The notes beneath the pieces were generated by a model. It made no database searches and was not told where the DNA came from. It was given only the letters and a program-made list of their open reading frames with translations. DNA of 64,000 nt from Actinoplanes lutulentus. Lineage in GTDB: Bacteria; Actinomycetota; Actinomycetes; Mycobacteriales; Micromonosporaceae. The stretch's first letter is position 1; every line of letters begins with the position of its first letter. The DNA lies in assembly GCF_003259845.1 (NCBI RefSeq), contig NZ_QLMJ01000015.1, positions 62,001 to 126,000 of the forward strand. Reading direction: 5' to 3'. The translations under genes and the position numbers were made by a program. Positions 42,349 to 51,964 of this stretch are shown piece after piece.

Positions 42349-42570
42349 ATGGCGAGGCGTTGGAGCGATCTGAGCGCGTCCCAGCGGCGCACGATCGTCG
42401 TGGTCGGCCTGGTGGAGACCGCGCTGAAAACGGCGATGGCGGTCGACCTCAAGCGCCGACCGGCCGAGCAGGTCCGCGGCCCGAAATGGGTGTGGGCCAC
42501 CGCCACCCTGGTCAACTCAGCCGGGGTGATCCCGGTGGCGTATTTCCTGTTCGGCCGCGTGAGGCGCTGA
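42349..42570 (+). CDS. Small membrane protein with PLDc_N-like sequence
   Basis: A 73-residue protein with two membrane segments and the pattern RRPAEQVRGPKWVWATATLVN, ending VAYFLFGR. This is the style of the short 'phospholipase D N-terminal' membrane domain, found alone in many actinobacteria. No enzymatic part is present. Role unknown. Confidence 0.7.
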   Translation: MARRWSDLSASQRRTIVVVGLVETALKTAMAVDLKRRPAEQVRGPKWVWATATLVNSAGVIPVAYFLFGRVRR

Positions 42571-42571
42571 C

Positions 42572-43108
42572 CTACTCCGGCTGGCGCTGGCGTTGCCGCA
42601 GATACGCGAGGACCGCCTCACGGGTGGTCCGGACACCGAAGAGCTGGCGGGCCTCGGCGATGCGCCGGTTGGCGGTGCGCAGCGAGAGGAACTCGGCGGC
42701 CGCCGCGGCGGCGATCGTGTCGCCGGAGGCGAGCCGGTCCAGCAGGGCGCGTTGTTCGGGGATCAGGGTGGCGATCACGTCGCCGCTGCTGTCGGCGCTC
42801 TGGTTGACCGGGCCGAGCCGGGTCAGGTCGTCGACCAGGGCACGCCCGGCGGAGGACTCGGCGTCGCAGATCGCGACGACACCGGCGCCGCGGGCCGACG
42901 CCAGCACCGCCAGCCGCGCCGATTCGAGGTCGTCGTCGCCGATGCGGCCGTGCAGGACCAGGCGGGCGTTGCCGACATCCCACGACGGGTCGGGCAGGGC
43001 GAAACCGGAGCGCACCGTCCATCCCTCACGGGCCAAGCGGCGTAGGACCGTGTCGGCCTCGGCCGAGGTCGCGACTACGTGGCGTGGAGCGTCGGTCTGT
43101 GGGGTCAC
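42572..43108 (-). CDS. LuxR-type HTH protein downstream of the LAL regulator
   Basis: A 178-residue protein. The N-terminal 110 residues look like a degenerate receiver-type alpha/beta fold (ARLVLHGRIGDDDLESARLA, VVAICDAESSAGRALVDDL) without the phospho-acceptor aspartate in its usual setting. The C-terminal HTH is LIPEQRALLDRLASGDTI, then SLRTANRRIAEARQLFGV. It overlaps the LAL gene by 4 bp and is co-transcribed with it. Confidence 0.75.
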   Translation of the reverse strand: MTPQTDAPRHVVATSAEADTVLRRLAREGWTVRSGFALPDPSWDVGNARLVLHGRIGDDDLESARLAVLASARGAGVVAICDAESSAGRALVDDLTRLGPVNQSADSSGDVIATLIPEQRALLDRLASGDTIAAAAAAEFLSLRTANRRIAEARQLFGVRTTREAVLAYLRQRQRQPE

Positions 43109-46100
43109 CGGCCATCCTCGCTGGTCTCGAAGGGTTCGGGCCGTGCGTCCGGCGCGGTGAAGGCGACGGCGGCGGCCTCGGTGCGGGTGCGGGCGCCGAG
43201 TTTGCGCATGCTCGCGCGGATGTGGGTGTCGACGGTCTCGGCGGAGATGCCCAGCTGCCCGGCGATGCGGCGGGTCGGTTCACCGGCGGCGACGAGCTGG
43301 AGCACGTCGATCTCGCGCTGGGTGAGCCGGCCGTGCGAGCGGGGGCTGCGGGTGTCGCGGTGGATCTGGTGGCGGCGCAGGCCGCGGCGGGCCCGGCCGG
43401 CGAGCACGGTCAGCCCGGCCCGGTCGGCGAGCTGTTCGGCTTCCAGCAGTGCGGTGACCGCCCGGTCCCGGTCGGTCTCGGTCAGCCCGGCGGCGATCAG
43501 GCACCGGATCTGCTCACGTAACGCGACCGGCCGCCACCCGTCGGCCGCGGCGGCGAACCCGCTGCCGAGAACCCAGGCGGTGAGGGTGCGCCGGGCGGCC
43601 CCGGGCAGGCCGACCGGAATCTGCGCCGACCCGGGTACGCCCAGGTCATGCGCCGCCCACTGCCCGGTGATGGCGTGCAACCCGGCGAGCAGCCCGGCCG
43701 GGACGGTGCCGGCCGGCGGATCCGTGCGGTCCGGTTGCCCGTCCAGCCAGGCCGCCTCCCGGGCCACCCAGTCAGCGGCCGGGTGCGGTGCCGCCCGGCC
43801 GAGGCGTCCCCGGGCGGCGGCGAGCAGTCCGGTGTCGGCTTCGATGAGAGCGGTGGCGGCGATGGCATAACCGAGAGCTTCATCAGGAACGGCCCGGTCG
43901 GTGAGGTTCGCGGCCCGCCGCAGCACGCCTTCAGCACCGTCCCAGTCCAGGCGCTCGTCCGGCAGCGCCCCCGACAGCCCCGGAGAGGAGCCAGCAGCGG
44001 CCGGCACGGAGACCAGATCCTCCGGCCGCGCCGAGCCCAGACCTGCCCGCCCAGAGCCGGCGGCAGAGCCAGCGGCGGGGTCAGCGGCGGGGTCAGCGGC
44101 AGCGCCCGCAGCCGAGGCGTGCGCCGGTCCAGAGCCGGGAACGGCCTGTCCCGGCAACGAGACCTCCTCGGCCAGCGGCGACCCCGATTCGGCGGATGCC
44201 GCGGGAGCGGCGGGCTCCGGCCCGGACCCATCAAGCGGCCCGGACCCATCGAGCGACCCGGAGCCGTCCAGCGACCCGGAGCCGTCCGGCGGCACCGCGT
44301 CATGGGGCGGTATGCCTTCGTGGGCCGGTGGGCCTGCGGGCACGAGCGCCCCGAAATCCGGCTGCCCGGACACCGGACGGGCCGGTGCCGCGGCCGCGGC
44401 CGCTCCGGCGGGGGTCAACCCCAGGTGGTGGCCGTGCAGAGCCAACGCCCAGTCGGCCGCCGCGAGGAAGCGGGTCTGCCAGCCATAGGCAAGCGCCTCC
44501 CCCGCCGTCTCAGCAGCCCTGGTAGCAGCTTGTGCCGACTCCAACAGCCGGCCGTCGGCGGCGAGGTGTTCGACGAGCAGCCAGGCGCTCCACCGGGTAA
44601 TCAGCGGATCCCCGGCGGGAGCGGTGGGAGCGGTGGGAACGGCGGGCACCACGCGGGGCTCCGCACTGCGGTGCCGCCCACGCTGGCCGTCCACCACGGC
44701 CCCTGCCGCCTCCGGAGCGCCAGAAGCGGCCCGCGAGACACCCGCCTTCGCAGAGCCAGAAGCGGCCTTCGGGACAACAGCCTCTGGGCCACCGGCCCCA
44801 GGGACGCCGAAAGCGACCTGCGAGACACCGGCCTGCGCAGAACCAGAGCCAGAAGCGGCCTCCGGGACGCCGAAAGCGGCCTCGGACAGCGCCCTCTCCC
44901 AGCCCGTCAACCGGTGAGTCGCCTGTACCGCCGCCAGTGCCGCCGCGATGCCGGCCAGGGGTTTCGGGTGGCGGATGGCGATCTTGTCGGCGAGTTCGAG
45001 CGCCGCCATCGGTTCCAGTGCCAGCCCGGCCAGCAGCAGCACCCGGTCGCGGGCGGCCACCACCGGCACGGCTGCCGTGTCCGGTACCGGGCGCACCACG
45101 TCAGCGGCCGCCACCGGGTCGCCGGCCTGCAGCAGCGCCTCGCCGCGCAACACGGCGGCCTCCAGGGCCAGGGTCGTCGCCGACGGTGGTACCAGCGCCA
45201 GCGGCTCCAGCACGGCGGCGGCGTCCAGGGGCCGGCCGGCGGCAAGCGCGGCGTCGGCGGCGGCGATCCGGACCCGGGGGTCCACCGGCACATCCAGACC
45301 GCTGGCGAACAGCAGCAGGGCCGCGCGTTCGCCACCGGCGGCGCGGTCGGCCGCGGACAGGGCGCGGCGGTAGGCCCCGGCGAAGTCACCGGCGGCCGCG
45401 AGGTGCCGGGCCGCTTCGGCCGGTGGGGTCAGTTCGGCGAGCCGGGCGTGCAGCTCGATCCGGGCGGCGTCGTCGAGCAGGCCGGCCGCGGTCTCGGCGA
45501 CGTACGCCGACACCGGCAGCAGTGACCCGCCGGGCTCGGCGGTGACCAGGCCGGCGGCGAGCAGATCCGCGGCGCCGGTGCCGAGCAGTTCGGCGCGGGC
45601 CGGGCGGCCGAGCAGCCCCAGCGCGGCCAGGGCGGTCCGGGCGGCGCGGGGCAGGTCGGCGAGGGCGGTCGCGATGGCGTACGCAACCTGGTCGATGTCC
45701 TCGCCGACGGGAGCGCGACCGGCGGCAGCCTGCCGGGCCAGCGCGATGATCGCCAAGGGGTTGCCGCCGGCCCGGGCGAGGACCGCGGCGAGCGCCGGCT
45801 CGTCCAGCCCGGCGGCGGTGGAGCGGGCCAGTGCGCCGGCCGCCGCCGCATCGAGTGGCGGCACGGAGATCCAGGCCGTCGCGGCCTCGCGCAACGCCGC
45901 GGACGACGAAGCAGCGAGCCGGTGCGGGGTACGCAGCGCCACCAGCACCCGGATGCTGCGGGCCAGCAGCGGCAGCGCGGCCAGGGTCGCCGGGTCGGCG
46001 TGCTGCAGGTCGTCGATGACGAGCAGGCCGCCGCGGACCCGGGATCGCACCGCTTCGGCGAGCAGGTGCACGTCGTCGCCGGGCAGCCGGGCACGGACCG

Positions 46101-46293
46101 CGCGGGACAGGGCGAGGGCGGGGACTTCGGCGAGCATGGCGAGGCCGCCGCCGACGTGGGCGGGGCCGGGCACGCTGGAGGCGATCTTGCGAAGCAGGGT
46201 GCTGCGGCCGGAGCCGGGCGGCCCGGTGAGTACGACCAGCGCCGGCCCCTGGCGCAGAACGGTACGGGCGGCCACCTCTGGCTCGTCCGTCAC
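43105..46293 (-). CDS. Large LuxR-family ATP-binding regulator (LAL type)
   Basis: A 1062-residue regulator. The N-terminal AAA/STAND ATPase has Walker A TGPPGSGRSTLL (about residue 24) and Walker B LLVIDDLQHAD. A long helical middle contains two low-complexity stretches: an alternating SGSAQAG/VPKAASG region near residue 470 and a SGSLDG repeat near residue 670. The C-terminus is a LuxR HTH (LTQREIDVLQLVAAGEPTRRIA, SAETVDTHIRASMRKLG). LAL proteins sense small molecules and activate catabolic or antibiotic genes. It is divergent from the iniC-like operon. Confidence 0.9.
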   Translation of the reverse strand: MTDEPEVAARTVLRQGPALVVLTGPPGSGRSTLLRKIASSVPGPAHVGGGLAMLAEVPALALSRAVRARLPGDDVHLLAEAVRSRVRGGLLVIDDLQHADPATLAALPLLARSIRVLVALRTPHRLAASSSAALREAATAWISVPPLDAAAAGALARSTAAGLDEPALAAVLARAGGNPLAIIALARQAAAGRAPVGEDIDQVAYAIATALADLPRAARTALAALGLLGRPARAELLGTGAADLLAAGLVTAEPGGSLLPVSAYVAETAAGLLDDAARIELHARLAELTPPAEAARHLAAAGDFAGAYRRALSAADRAAGGERAALLLFASGLDVPVDPRVRIAAADAALAAGRPLDAAAVLEPLALVPPSATTLALEAAVLRGEALLQAGDPVAAADVVRPVPDTAAVPVVAARDRVLLLAGLALEPMAALELADKIAIRHPKPLAGIAAALAAVQATHRLTGWERALSEAAFGVPEAASGSGSAQAGVSQVAFGVPGAGGPEAVVPKAASGSAKAGVSRAASGAPEAAGAVVDGQRGRHRSAEPRVVPAVPTAPTAPAGDPLITRWSAWLLVEHLAADGRLLESAQAATRAAETAGEALAYGWQTRFLAAADWALALHGHHLGLTPAGAAAAAAPARPVSGQPDFGALVPAGPPAHEGIPPHDAVPPDGSGSLDGSGSLDGSGPLDGSGPEPAAPAASAESGSPLAEEVSLPGQAVPGSGPAHASAAGAAADPAADPAAGSAAGSGRAGLGSARPEDLVSVPAAAGSSPGLSGALPDERLDWDGAEGVLRRAANLTDRAVPDEALGYAIAATALIEADTGLLAAARGRLGRAAPHPAADWVAREAAWLDGQPDRTDPPAGTVPAGLLAGLHAITGQWAAHDLGVPGSAQIPVGLPGAARRTLTAWVLGSGFAAAADGWRPVALREQIRCLIAAGLTETDRDRAVTALLEAEQLADRAGLTVLAGRARRGLRRHQIHRDTRSPRSHGRLTQREIDVLQLVAAGEPTRRIAGQLGISAETVDTHIRASMRKLGARTRTEAAAVAFTAPDARPEPFETSEDGR

Positions 46294-46427
46294 CTGCGCT
46301 CCCCCTTTACGCCGTCGATCCCATCATCAACACCACCGTCACTGGCACGAACTCGGGATCCCGGGTCCGCCACCGGGGTCCGTAGGCTGTCATGCAGGCA
46401 GGCGGTCGGTCCTGCCGGTGCTGCGAT

Positions 46428-46439
46428 GAAAGGCCTTTC
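46428..46439. promoter_or_regulatory. 12-bp perfect palindrome between LAL and iniC-like genes
   Basis: GAAAGGCCTTTC lies 60 bp before the dynamin operon and 135 bp from the LAL start, in a 205-bp divergent gap. A candidate operator for either gene. Confidence 0.4.
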
Positions 46440-46498
46440 GTGACGGTGACAGCCCCGGTCCTGCCATTGTCGCCGACGGTGCGGCCGGCTGACGAGTC

Positions 46499-47980
46499 GT
46501 GGTGACCGGACCTCTCACCACCGGCGTCGCGACTCTCTGTCACGAGATCGTCACGAAAATGTCCTCCGATGCTGGTGGCCAGGTACGACAGATCGGAAAC
46601 CGTCTTAACGATCCGTTACGGGTGGCCATTGCCGGTCGCCTGAAAGCCGGAAAGTCGACACTAGTCAACGCCCTGATCGGTCGTCGAGTGGCCCCTACAG
46701 CGGCGGGTGAGTGCACGCGCGTGGTCACCCGGTTCCGTTACGGGCCCGCCGACCGCATCGATGTCGTCACCCGTGACGGTGACCGGCGCAGCCTGCCGCT
46801 CGACGAGGACGGCATGGTCCCGGCCCGCCTCGGGGTGCCGGCCGCCCGGATCGCGTACGTCGATGTGACGCTCACCTCCGACCGGCTGCGCGATCTCACC
46901 GTCGTCGACACCCCGGGCCTCGCGTCCACCGATGTGGCCAGCAGCGAACGCGCCGAGCAGGCCGTCGGCATCGACCCCGACTCGGCCGGTGAGGTGACCG
47001 CCGCTGAAGCCGTCGTCTACGTCTTCACCCAGGCGGTACGCGCCGACGACCGCGCCGCCCTGGAGTCGTTCCACACCGCGTCGGCCCGCCTGGCGACCAG
47101 CCCGATCAACGCGATCGGGGTGCTCGGCAAGGCCGACACCCTCGTCGGCGGCGCCGGGGACCCGTGGCCGGTCGCCGGACCCCTGGCCGTACAGCAGGCG
47201 GGGCTTCTCGCGCGTACCGTCGGCGATGTCGTGCCGGTGGCCGCCCTGCTGGCCGAGACCGCCGAGGCCGGCCGGTTGACGGCCGCGGACCGTGACGCGC
47301 TCGCCCAGCTGGCCGCGCTCCCGGCCGCGTCGCTGACGCTGCTGCTCGCCTCCGCCGACCTGTTCCGCAGCCGGCCGGCGCCGATCAGCGCGAGTGCGCG
47401 CGAGCGGCTGCTGACCCGCCTGGATCTGTACGGGATCGGCTTCGCCTGCGCCCAGCTCGCCGCCGACCCGCGCCTGGGCACCGGTGAGCTGGTCCGGCGG
47501 CTGTACGCGGCGTCCGGGTTCGCCCGGCTGCGCGACACCGTCGACCGGACGTTCCGGTGGCGCTGCGACGCGATCAAAGCCGGCTGGGCGCTGACCCGGC
47601 TGCACCACCTCGCCGGGTTCACCGCCGACCCCCGCGACCGGGCGACGGTGCGCGACGCCCTGGAGTCCGCGCTGCGTGACCCGGCCTATCACCGGCTGCG
47701 GCTGCTCGATGCCGCCCAGCGCGCCGCCACCGGCACCGTGCCGCTGCCGCAGCCCTGGGAACAGGAGCTGATCAGGCTGGCCACCTCCGACGATCCCCGG
47801 GTGATTCTCGGCCTGCCGGACGCGGACGCGAGCGAGTTGCAGACAGCGGCGATCGCGGCGGCCGGCCGCTGGCGTGCCTACGCGGTCGACGGCGCCGGAC
47901 CGGCCCAGGCGCGACTGGCTCACGTCGCCTCCCGTGGTTTTCATCTGGTAGCCAACGAGGTGAAGACATGCAAGATCTGA
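46499..47980 (+). CDS. IniC-like dynamin family GTPase
   Basis: A 493-residue protein from GTG. G1 is GRLKAGKSTLVNALIG (about residue 45), the G2 threonine is in TAAGECTRVVT, G3 is VVDTPG and G4 is LGKADT. A helical C-terminal half has no clear membrane span. In mycobacteria IniC and IniA are dynamin-like proteins of the envelope-stress-inducible iniBAC operon. Here the order is iniC-like, iniA-like, acidic gene. It overlaps the next gene by 13 bp. Confidence 0.82.
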   Translation: MVTGPLTTGVATLCHEIVTKMSSDAGGQVRQIGNRLNDPLRVAIAGRLKAGKSTLVNALIGRRVAPTAAGECTRVVTRFRYGPADRIDVVTRDGDRRSLPLDEDGMVPARLGVPAARIAYVDVTLTSDRLRDLTVVDTPGLASTDVASSERAEQAVGIDPDSAGEVTAAEAVVYVFTQAVRADDRAALESFHTASARLATSPINAIGVLGKADTLVGGAGDPWPVAGPLAVQQAGLLARTVGDVVPVAALLAETAEAGRLTAADRDALAQLAALPAASLTLLLASADLFRSRPAPISASARERLLTRLDLYGIGFACAQLAADPRLGTGELVRRLYAASGFARLRDTVDRTFRWRCDAIKAGWALTRLHHLAGFTADPRDRATVRDALESALRDPAYHRLRLLDAAQRAATGTVPLPQPWEQELIRLATSDDPRVILGLPDADASELQTAAIAAAGRWRAYAVDGAGPAQARLAHVASRGFHLVANEVKTCKI

Positions 47981-49728
47981 CCGTCGTCCTCGACACCGCC
48001 GTGCGCGACACCCTCGCCTACCTGCGCACCGCCGACCCGGACGCCGCCGCCGACCTGGCCGAGCTGCGCCGCGCCCATCTGGTACGCCCCAGCGTGGTCG
48101 TCGTCGGCGAAACCAAACGCGGCAAGAGCTCCCTGATCAACGCCCTGCTCGGCGTCCCCGGCCTGTCCCCGGTGGACGCGGCCGTGGCCACGGCGGCGTA
48201 CATCGACTTCGTGCCGGGCGACGACTATCGGGCGACGGCCTGGCTCCCGGACGGCGCGGAGATCGCGATCACCGACCTGTCCGAGTGGGCCACCGGCCGG
48301 CAACGGGCCCGCCGCATCGAGGTCACCCATCCGGCGCCGCTGCTGCGTTATCTGAGCCTGCTCGACACCCCCGGCGCCGGCGGGCTGGACCCGGCGCACG
48401 CCACGATCGCCCTGGCCGCGGTACGCCGCGCCACCGCCCTGCTGTTCGTCGCCGACGCGTCCGCGCCGCTGTCGAAACCCGAACTCGACTTCCTGGCCGC
48501 CGCGACCGAACGGGTCGACGCCGTCGTCTTCGCCCTCACCAAGATCGACGCGTTCGGGCAGTGGCGGACCATCGCCGCCGACAACCGGGAGCTGCTGCAG
48601 GCCCACGCGCCGCGGTTCGCCACCGCCCCGTGGTTCCCGGTGTCGTCACGGCTGGCCGAGCTGGCCCTGGCAAGCGGCGAGGAACAGCTGAAAACCGAGT
48701 CCCGGATCGAAGGCCTGCAGCTCGCCCTGATCGAGCTGGCCGGGCGTGGCCATCAGCTGCGGCTGTCCAACGTGCTGCGCGCCGCCCGCGGCGACCTGGC
48801 CCGGATGCAGGACAACGCCGAGGCCCGGCTGCGCGCGGCCACCACGGATGCGGCCGGGCAGGCGGCGGCCCGCGCCGACCGTAACGCCCTGGCCGCCCGT
48901 AAACGCACCGAGTCGCGGCAGGCCACGTTGCGGCTGGCCACCGAGATCCAGCGGGCCCGGGTCGGCACGGTCGGGCATCTGCGTACCCGCATCGGTGAGA
49001 TCCAGCACGAGCTGTCCGAACGCATCGACAAAGCCGGCACCGACGCTCTGCCCGAGGAGGTCGACACCCGGCTGCAGGCGATCGCCGCGGACGTCTCCGA
49101 ACGCCTGGAGGACACCTCCCGGCAGATCGCCGAGCAGATCCTGGTCGACACCGACCGGGCCACGATCAGCCTGCGGCACGCCGTGTCGACCGTTCCGCCG
49201 CGCGGCGGGACCAGCGACAACGTGCTGATCGCGTTGTCCGCCGGCGGTATCGCCCTGGTCGCCGGCCGCGGTGCGGCACTCGGGATCGCGGCGCTCGGCG
49301 GCGCGGGCGGGCTGCTGCTGCCGTTCGCCGGGATCGGTTTGGGCCTGGCCGCCGGCGGCTATGTGCTGTACCGCCGAAAGGTCCACAACGACCGCCGGCA
49401 GGCACAGACCTGGCTGCGTGACGTGCTCGCCGAGGCGCGGGCGGCGCTGACCGACGAGATCAGCCAGCGGTTCACCGACCTGCAGTACTCGCTGTCGGTG
49501 GCCCTCGACGACACCATCGAGCGGCGGCTGCGCGAGATCGACGCGCAGATCGCCGAGATCGACGCGGCGGCCGCCGAGGACGCCGCCGGACGCGCGAAAC
49601 GACGAGCGGCGGCGCAGCGGGAACGCGATGCGGCCGCCGCCCGGCTGCGGCAGGCCGACGAGGCGCTGCTGCGGGCCCGGGCTTTGACACCTACGCCGAT
49701 CGACGAAGACCGGGAGAGCATGCGATGA
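47968..49728 (+). CDS. IniA-like dynamin family GTPase with membrane hairpin
   Basis: A 586-residue protein. G1 is GETKRGKSSLINALLG, G3 is LLDTPGAGG and G4 is LTKIDA. A long helical bundle is followed by a glycine-rich hydrophobic hairpin near residues 410-470 (LIALSAGGIALVAGRGA, then LPFAGIGLGLAAGGYVLYRR). A terminal coiled coil is rich in Arg/Ala/Glu. The hairpin is the membrane anchor seen in mycobacterial IniA and other bacterial dynamins. It probably assembles with the IniC-like partner to remodel or repair the inner membrane. Confidence 0.83.
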   Translation: MQDLTVVLDTAVRDTLAYLRTADPDAAADLAELRRAHLVRPSVVVVGETKRGKSSLINALLGVPGLSPVDAAVATAAYIDFVPGDDYRATAWLPDGAEIAITDLSEWATGRQRARRIEVTHPAPLLRYLSLLDTPGAGGLDPAHATIALAAVRRATALLFVADASAPLSKPELDFLAAATERVDAVVFALTKIDAFGQWRTIAADNRELLQAHAPRFATAPWFPVSSRLAELALASGEEQLKTESRIEGLQLALIELAGRGHQLRLSNVLRAARGDLARMQDNAEARLRAATTDAAGQAAARADRNALAARKRTESRQATLRLATEIQRARVGTVGHLRTRIGEIQHELSERIDKAGTDALPEEVDTRLQAIAADVSERLEDTSRQIAEQILVDTDRATISLRHAVSTVPPRGGTSDNVLIALSAGGIALVAGRGAALGIAALGGAGGLLLPFAGIGLGLAAGGYVLYRRKVHNDRRQAQTWLRDVLAEARAALTDEISQRFTDLQYSLSVALDDTIERRLREIDAQIAEIDAAAAEDAAGRAKRRAAAQRERDAAAARLRQADEALLRARALTPTPIDEDRESMR

Positions 49729-50165
49729 CCGACCACTGGGGCGATTTCGACTTCGACGATCACCACGACGTCCCCGACGTGCCGGACGACCTGCACCACG
49801 AAATTGATCATCAAGCCTTCGAGGCAGAGGACCACCACCACTTCGAAGAAGAGCACACCCCGCCGGAGATTCCGGACATTCCCGAAATCGACGAGCCGGT
49901 CGTCACCCTGGCAGAAGACCTCTTCCCGCCCACCCTCGACATCGGCGACCTGCCCGAACCCGTCGACGGCTTCCCCTGGATCGACACCACCACCCTGGGC
50001 AGCCCCGACACCACCGGCTTCACCGCCCAGGAGGACCCGGTCACCCCGGACGAACTCGCCGCGTACGCCCACACCAGCGGCCCCGCCGACTGGACCGCCC
50101 TGGCCGACAGCGATGACCCGGCAACGGCCGCCCTGGCCCGCTGGTGGACTCCGGATGAACAGTGA
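49725..50165 (+). CDS. Very acidic His/Asp-rich protein coupled to the iniA-like gene
   Basis: 146 residues, overlapping iniA by 4 bp (ATGA). The first 50 residues are packed with Asp, Glu and His (DFDFDDHHDVPDVPDD, EDHHHFEEEH), suggesting metal binding or an intrinsically disordered linker. The end (VTPDELAAYAHTS, LADSDDPATAALARWW) looks ordered. No signal peptide. It stands where mycobacteria have the unrelated glycine-rich IniB at the other operon end. Function unknown. Confidence 0.7.
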   Translation: MTDHWGDFDFDDHHDVPDVPDDLHHEIDHQAFEAEDHHHFEEEHTPPEIPDIPEIDEPVVTLAEDLFPPTLDIGDLPEPVDGFPWIDTTTLGSPDTTGFTAQEDPVTPDELAAYAHTSGPADWTALADSDDPATAALARWWTPDEQ

Positions 50166-50201
50166 TCCACATCTCCCCATGACGCCCGGTAGGTGACATC
50201 A

Positions 50202-50213
50202 TGTGCGCGCACA
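50202..50213. promoter_or_regulatory. 12-bp palindrome before the MFS/GntR operon
   Basis: TGTGCGCGCACA lies 22 bp before the GTG at 50235. It may be an operator for the GntR protein encoded second in the operon; only symmetry supports this. Confidence 0.4.
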
Positions 50214-50234
50214 AATCAACGCCGGGGAGCGCAC

Positions 50235-51608
50235 GTGACCGATACACCGACCATCGCCGCAGCGGGTAGGCGCGAACGTACCGGCTGGTACTTCTACGAC
50301 TGGGCGAACTCGGCGTTCTCCACCACGGTCATCACCGTGTTCCTGGGGCCGTTCCTGACCACGGTCACCGAACTCGCGGCCGGCTGCGCGATCGACGCCG
50401 ACGACTGCGACGGCACGGTCCGCCCGTTCGGCATCCCGGTGGCCGCCGGCTCCTACTACGCGTACCTGGTGAGCCTGTCCGTTCTTCTCACCGTGTTCGT
50501 GCTGCCGGTGATGGGTGCGATCGCCGACCGCGCCCCGCGCAAGAAGCCGCTGCTGGCCGGCGCCGCGTTCACCGGTGCCGCCGCGACGATCGGCATCGGG
50601 TTCGTCACCGGGGACCGTTACCTGCTCGGCGGCCTGCTGTTCCTGATCGCGAACATCTCGTTCGGCGCTGCGATCGTGGTCTACAACTCGTTCCTGCCGC
50701 AGCTGGCCGGCCCGGATGAACGCGACAAGATCTCCAGCCGGGGCTGGGCGATCGGCTACCTCGGCGGCGGTGTGCTGCTGATGCTGAACCTGGTCGCGGT
50801 GACGATGCTGTCCGAGGACGGCAACCCGCAGCGCACTCTGGACCTGGCCCGCTGGTCGATCGTGTCCGCCGGTGTGTGGTGGGCGGCCTTCACCCTCGTA
50901 CCCTTGCTCTGGTTGAAGGAGCACCCGGGAGCGCAAGCGACCGGCGAGAAGCGTGGCAACGTCCTGACCGACGGGTTCAAGCAGCTCGGTCACACGATCA
51001 AGGCGATGCGCGCCTACCCGCTGACGTTGTTCTTCCTCGGCGCGTATCTGATCTACAACGACGGCATCCAGACCGTGATCGCCCTGGCCAGCCAGTTCGG
51101 CACCGAGGAACTCAAGCTCGACCAGTCCACGCTGATCATCACGATCCTGATCGTGCAGTTCCTGGCGTTCGGCGGCGCGCTGCTGCTCGGCGCCCTCGCC
51201 ACCAAGATCGGCGCGCGGAAGACGATCCTGCTGAGCCTGGCGCTGTGGCTGGTCGTGGTCACCGCCGCCTATTGGCTGCCGGAGGGCGAACCGCTGCCGT
51301 TCATGCTGCTCGGCGCCGGCATCGGTCTGGTCATGGGCGGCAGCCAGGCGCTGTCGCGCAGCCTGTTCTCCCAGCTCATCCCGGAAGGCCGCGAAGGCGA
51401 GTACTACGGCTTCTACGAGATTTCCGACAAGGGCACCAGCTGGCTCGGCCCGCTGTTCTTCGGCCTGATCTTCCAGCTGACCAACAGCTACCGCGCCGGC
51501 ATCATCTCCCTGATGATCTTCTTCGTGGTCGGCGGCGTGCTCCTCGCGTTCGTCCCGCTGCGGCGGGCCATCACCGCAGTCGGCAACACACCCCCCAGAC
51601 TGCTCTGA
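50235..51608 (+). CDS. UMF1 family MFS transporter (Atg22-like)
   Basis: A 457-residue transporter with twelve membrane segments. It opens TGWYFYDWANSAFSTTVITVFLG, the signature of the UMF1/Atg22-like family, and has GSQALSRSLFSQLIPEGREGEYYGFYEI in the second half. Substrates of bacterial members are not established; fungal Atg22 exports amino acids from the vacuole. GGGGAG precedes GTG 50235. A small outside loop with two cysteines follows the first segment. It is coupled to the GntR gene (TGATG). Confidence 0.9.
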   Translation: MTDTPTIAAAGRRERTGWYFYDWANSAFSTTVITVFLGPFLTTVTELAAGCAIDADDCDGTVRPFGIPVAAGSYYAYLVSLSVLLTVFVLPVMGAIADRAPRKKPLLAGAAFTGAAATIGIGFVTGDRYLLGGLLFLIANISFGAAIVVYNSFLPQLAGPDERDKISSRGWAIGYLGGGVLLMLNLVAVTMLSEDGNPQRTLDLARWSIVSAGVWWAAFTLVPLLWLKEHPGAQATGEKRGNVLTDGFKQLGHTIKAMRAYPLTLFFLGAYLIYNDGIQTVIALASQFGTEELKLDQSTLIITILIVQFLAFGGALLLGALATKIGARKTILLSLALWLVVVTAAYWLPEGEPLPFMLLGAGIGLVMGGSQALSRSLFSQLIPEGREGEYYGFYEISDKGTSWLGPLFFGLIFQLTNSYRAGIISLMIFFVVGGVLLAFVPLRRAITAVGNTPPRLL

Positions 51609-51964
51609 TGAACATCACCATCGACCAGGACTCCCCGGTCCCGCCGTACGAGCAGGTGCGCCTGAGCATCGCCGCTCTGGCGGCGGCCGGGGAGCTCGCG
51701 GCCGGCACGAAACTGCCGCCGGTCCGCCAGCTCGCCACCGATCTGGGCCTGGCCGCGAACACCGTCGCCCGCGCCTACCGCGAACTCGAGCACGCCGGCC
51801 TGGTCGAGACCCGGGGCCGCGCCGGCACGGTGCTCACCTCCCGCGCCGCGGGCACCTCCCGCTTGGCGCAACAAGCCGCCGCGGCTTACGCCGCACAGAC
51901 CCGCGCGCTCGGCATCCCGTCCGACCAGGCCTTAGCGCTGGTCCAGGCCGCTTTAAATCAGTAG
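51608..51964 (+). CDS. YtrA-subfamily GntR regulator
   Basis: A 118-residue regulator with a winged HTH (PPYEQVRLSIAALAAAGEL, PPVRQLATDLGLAANTVARAY, LVETRGRAGTVL) and a short C-terminal helix typical of the small GntR type. It is the second gene of the transporter operon and its likely autoregulator; the ATG overlaps the transporter stop. Confidence 0.88.
   Translation: MNITIDQDSPVPPYEQVRLSIAALAAAGELAAGTKLPPVRQLATDLGLAANTVARAYRELEHAGLVETRGRAGTVLTSRAAGTSRLAQQAAAAYAAQTRALGIPSDQALALVQAALNQ

Noticed and set aside
43648..45525. A 625-codon + frame rich in Arg and Gly
   Set aside because: Shadow of the LAL regulator, whose Walker A and LuxR HTH are on the minus strand.
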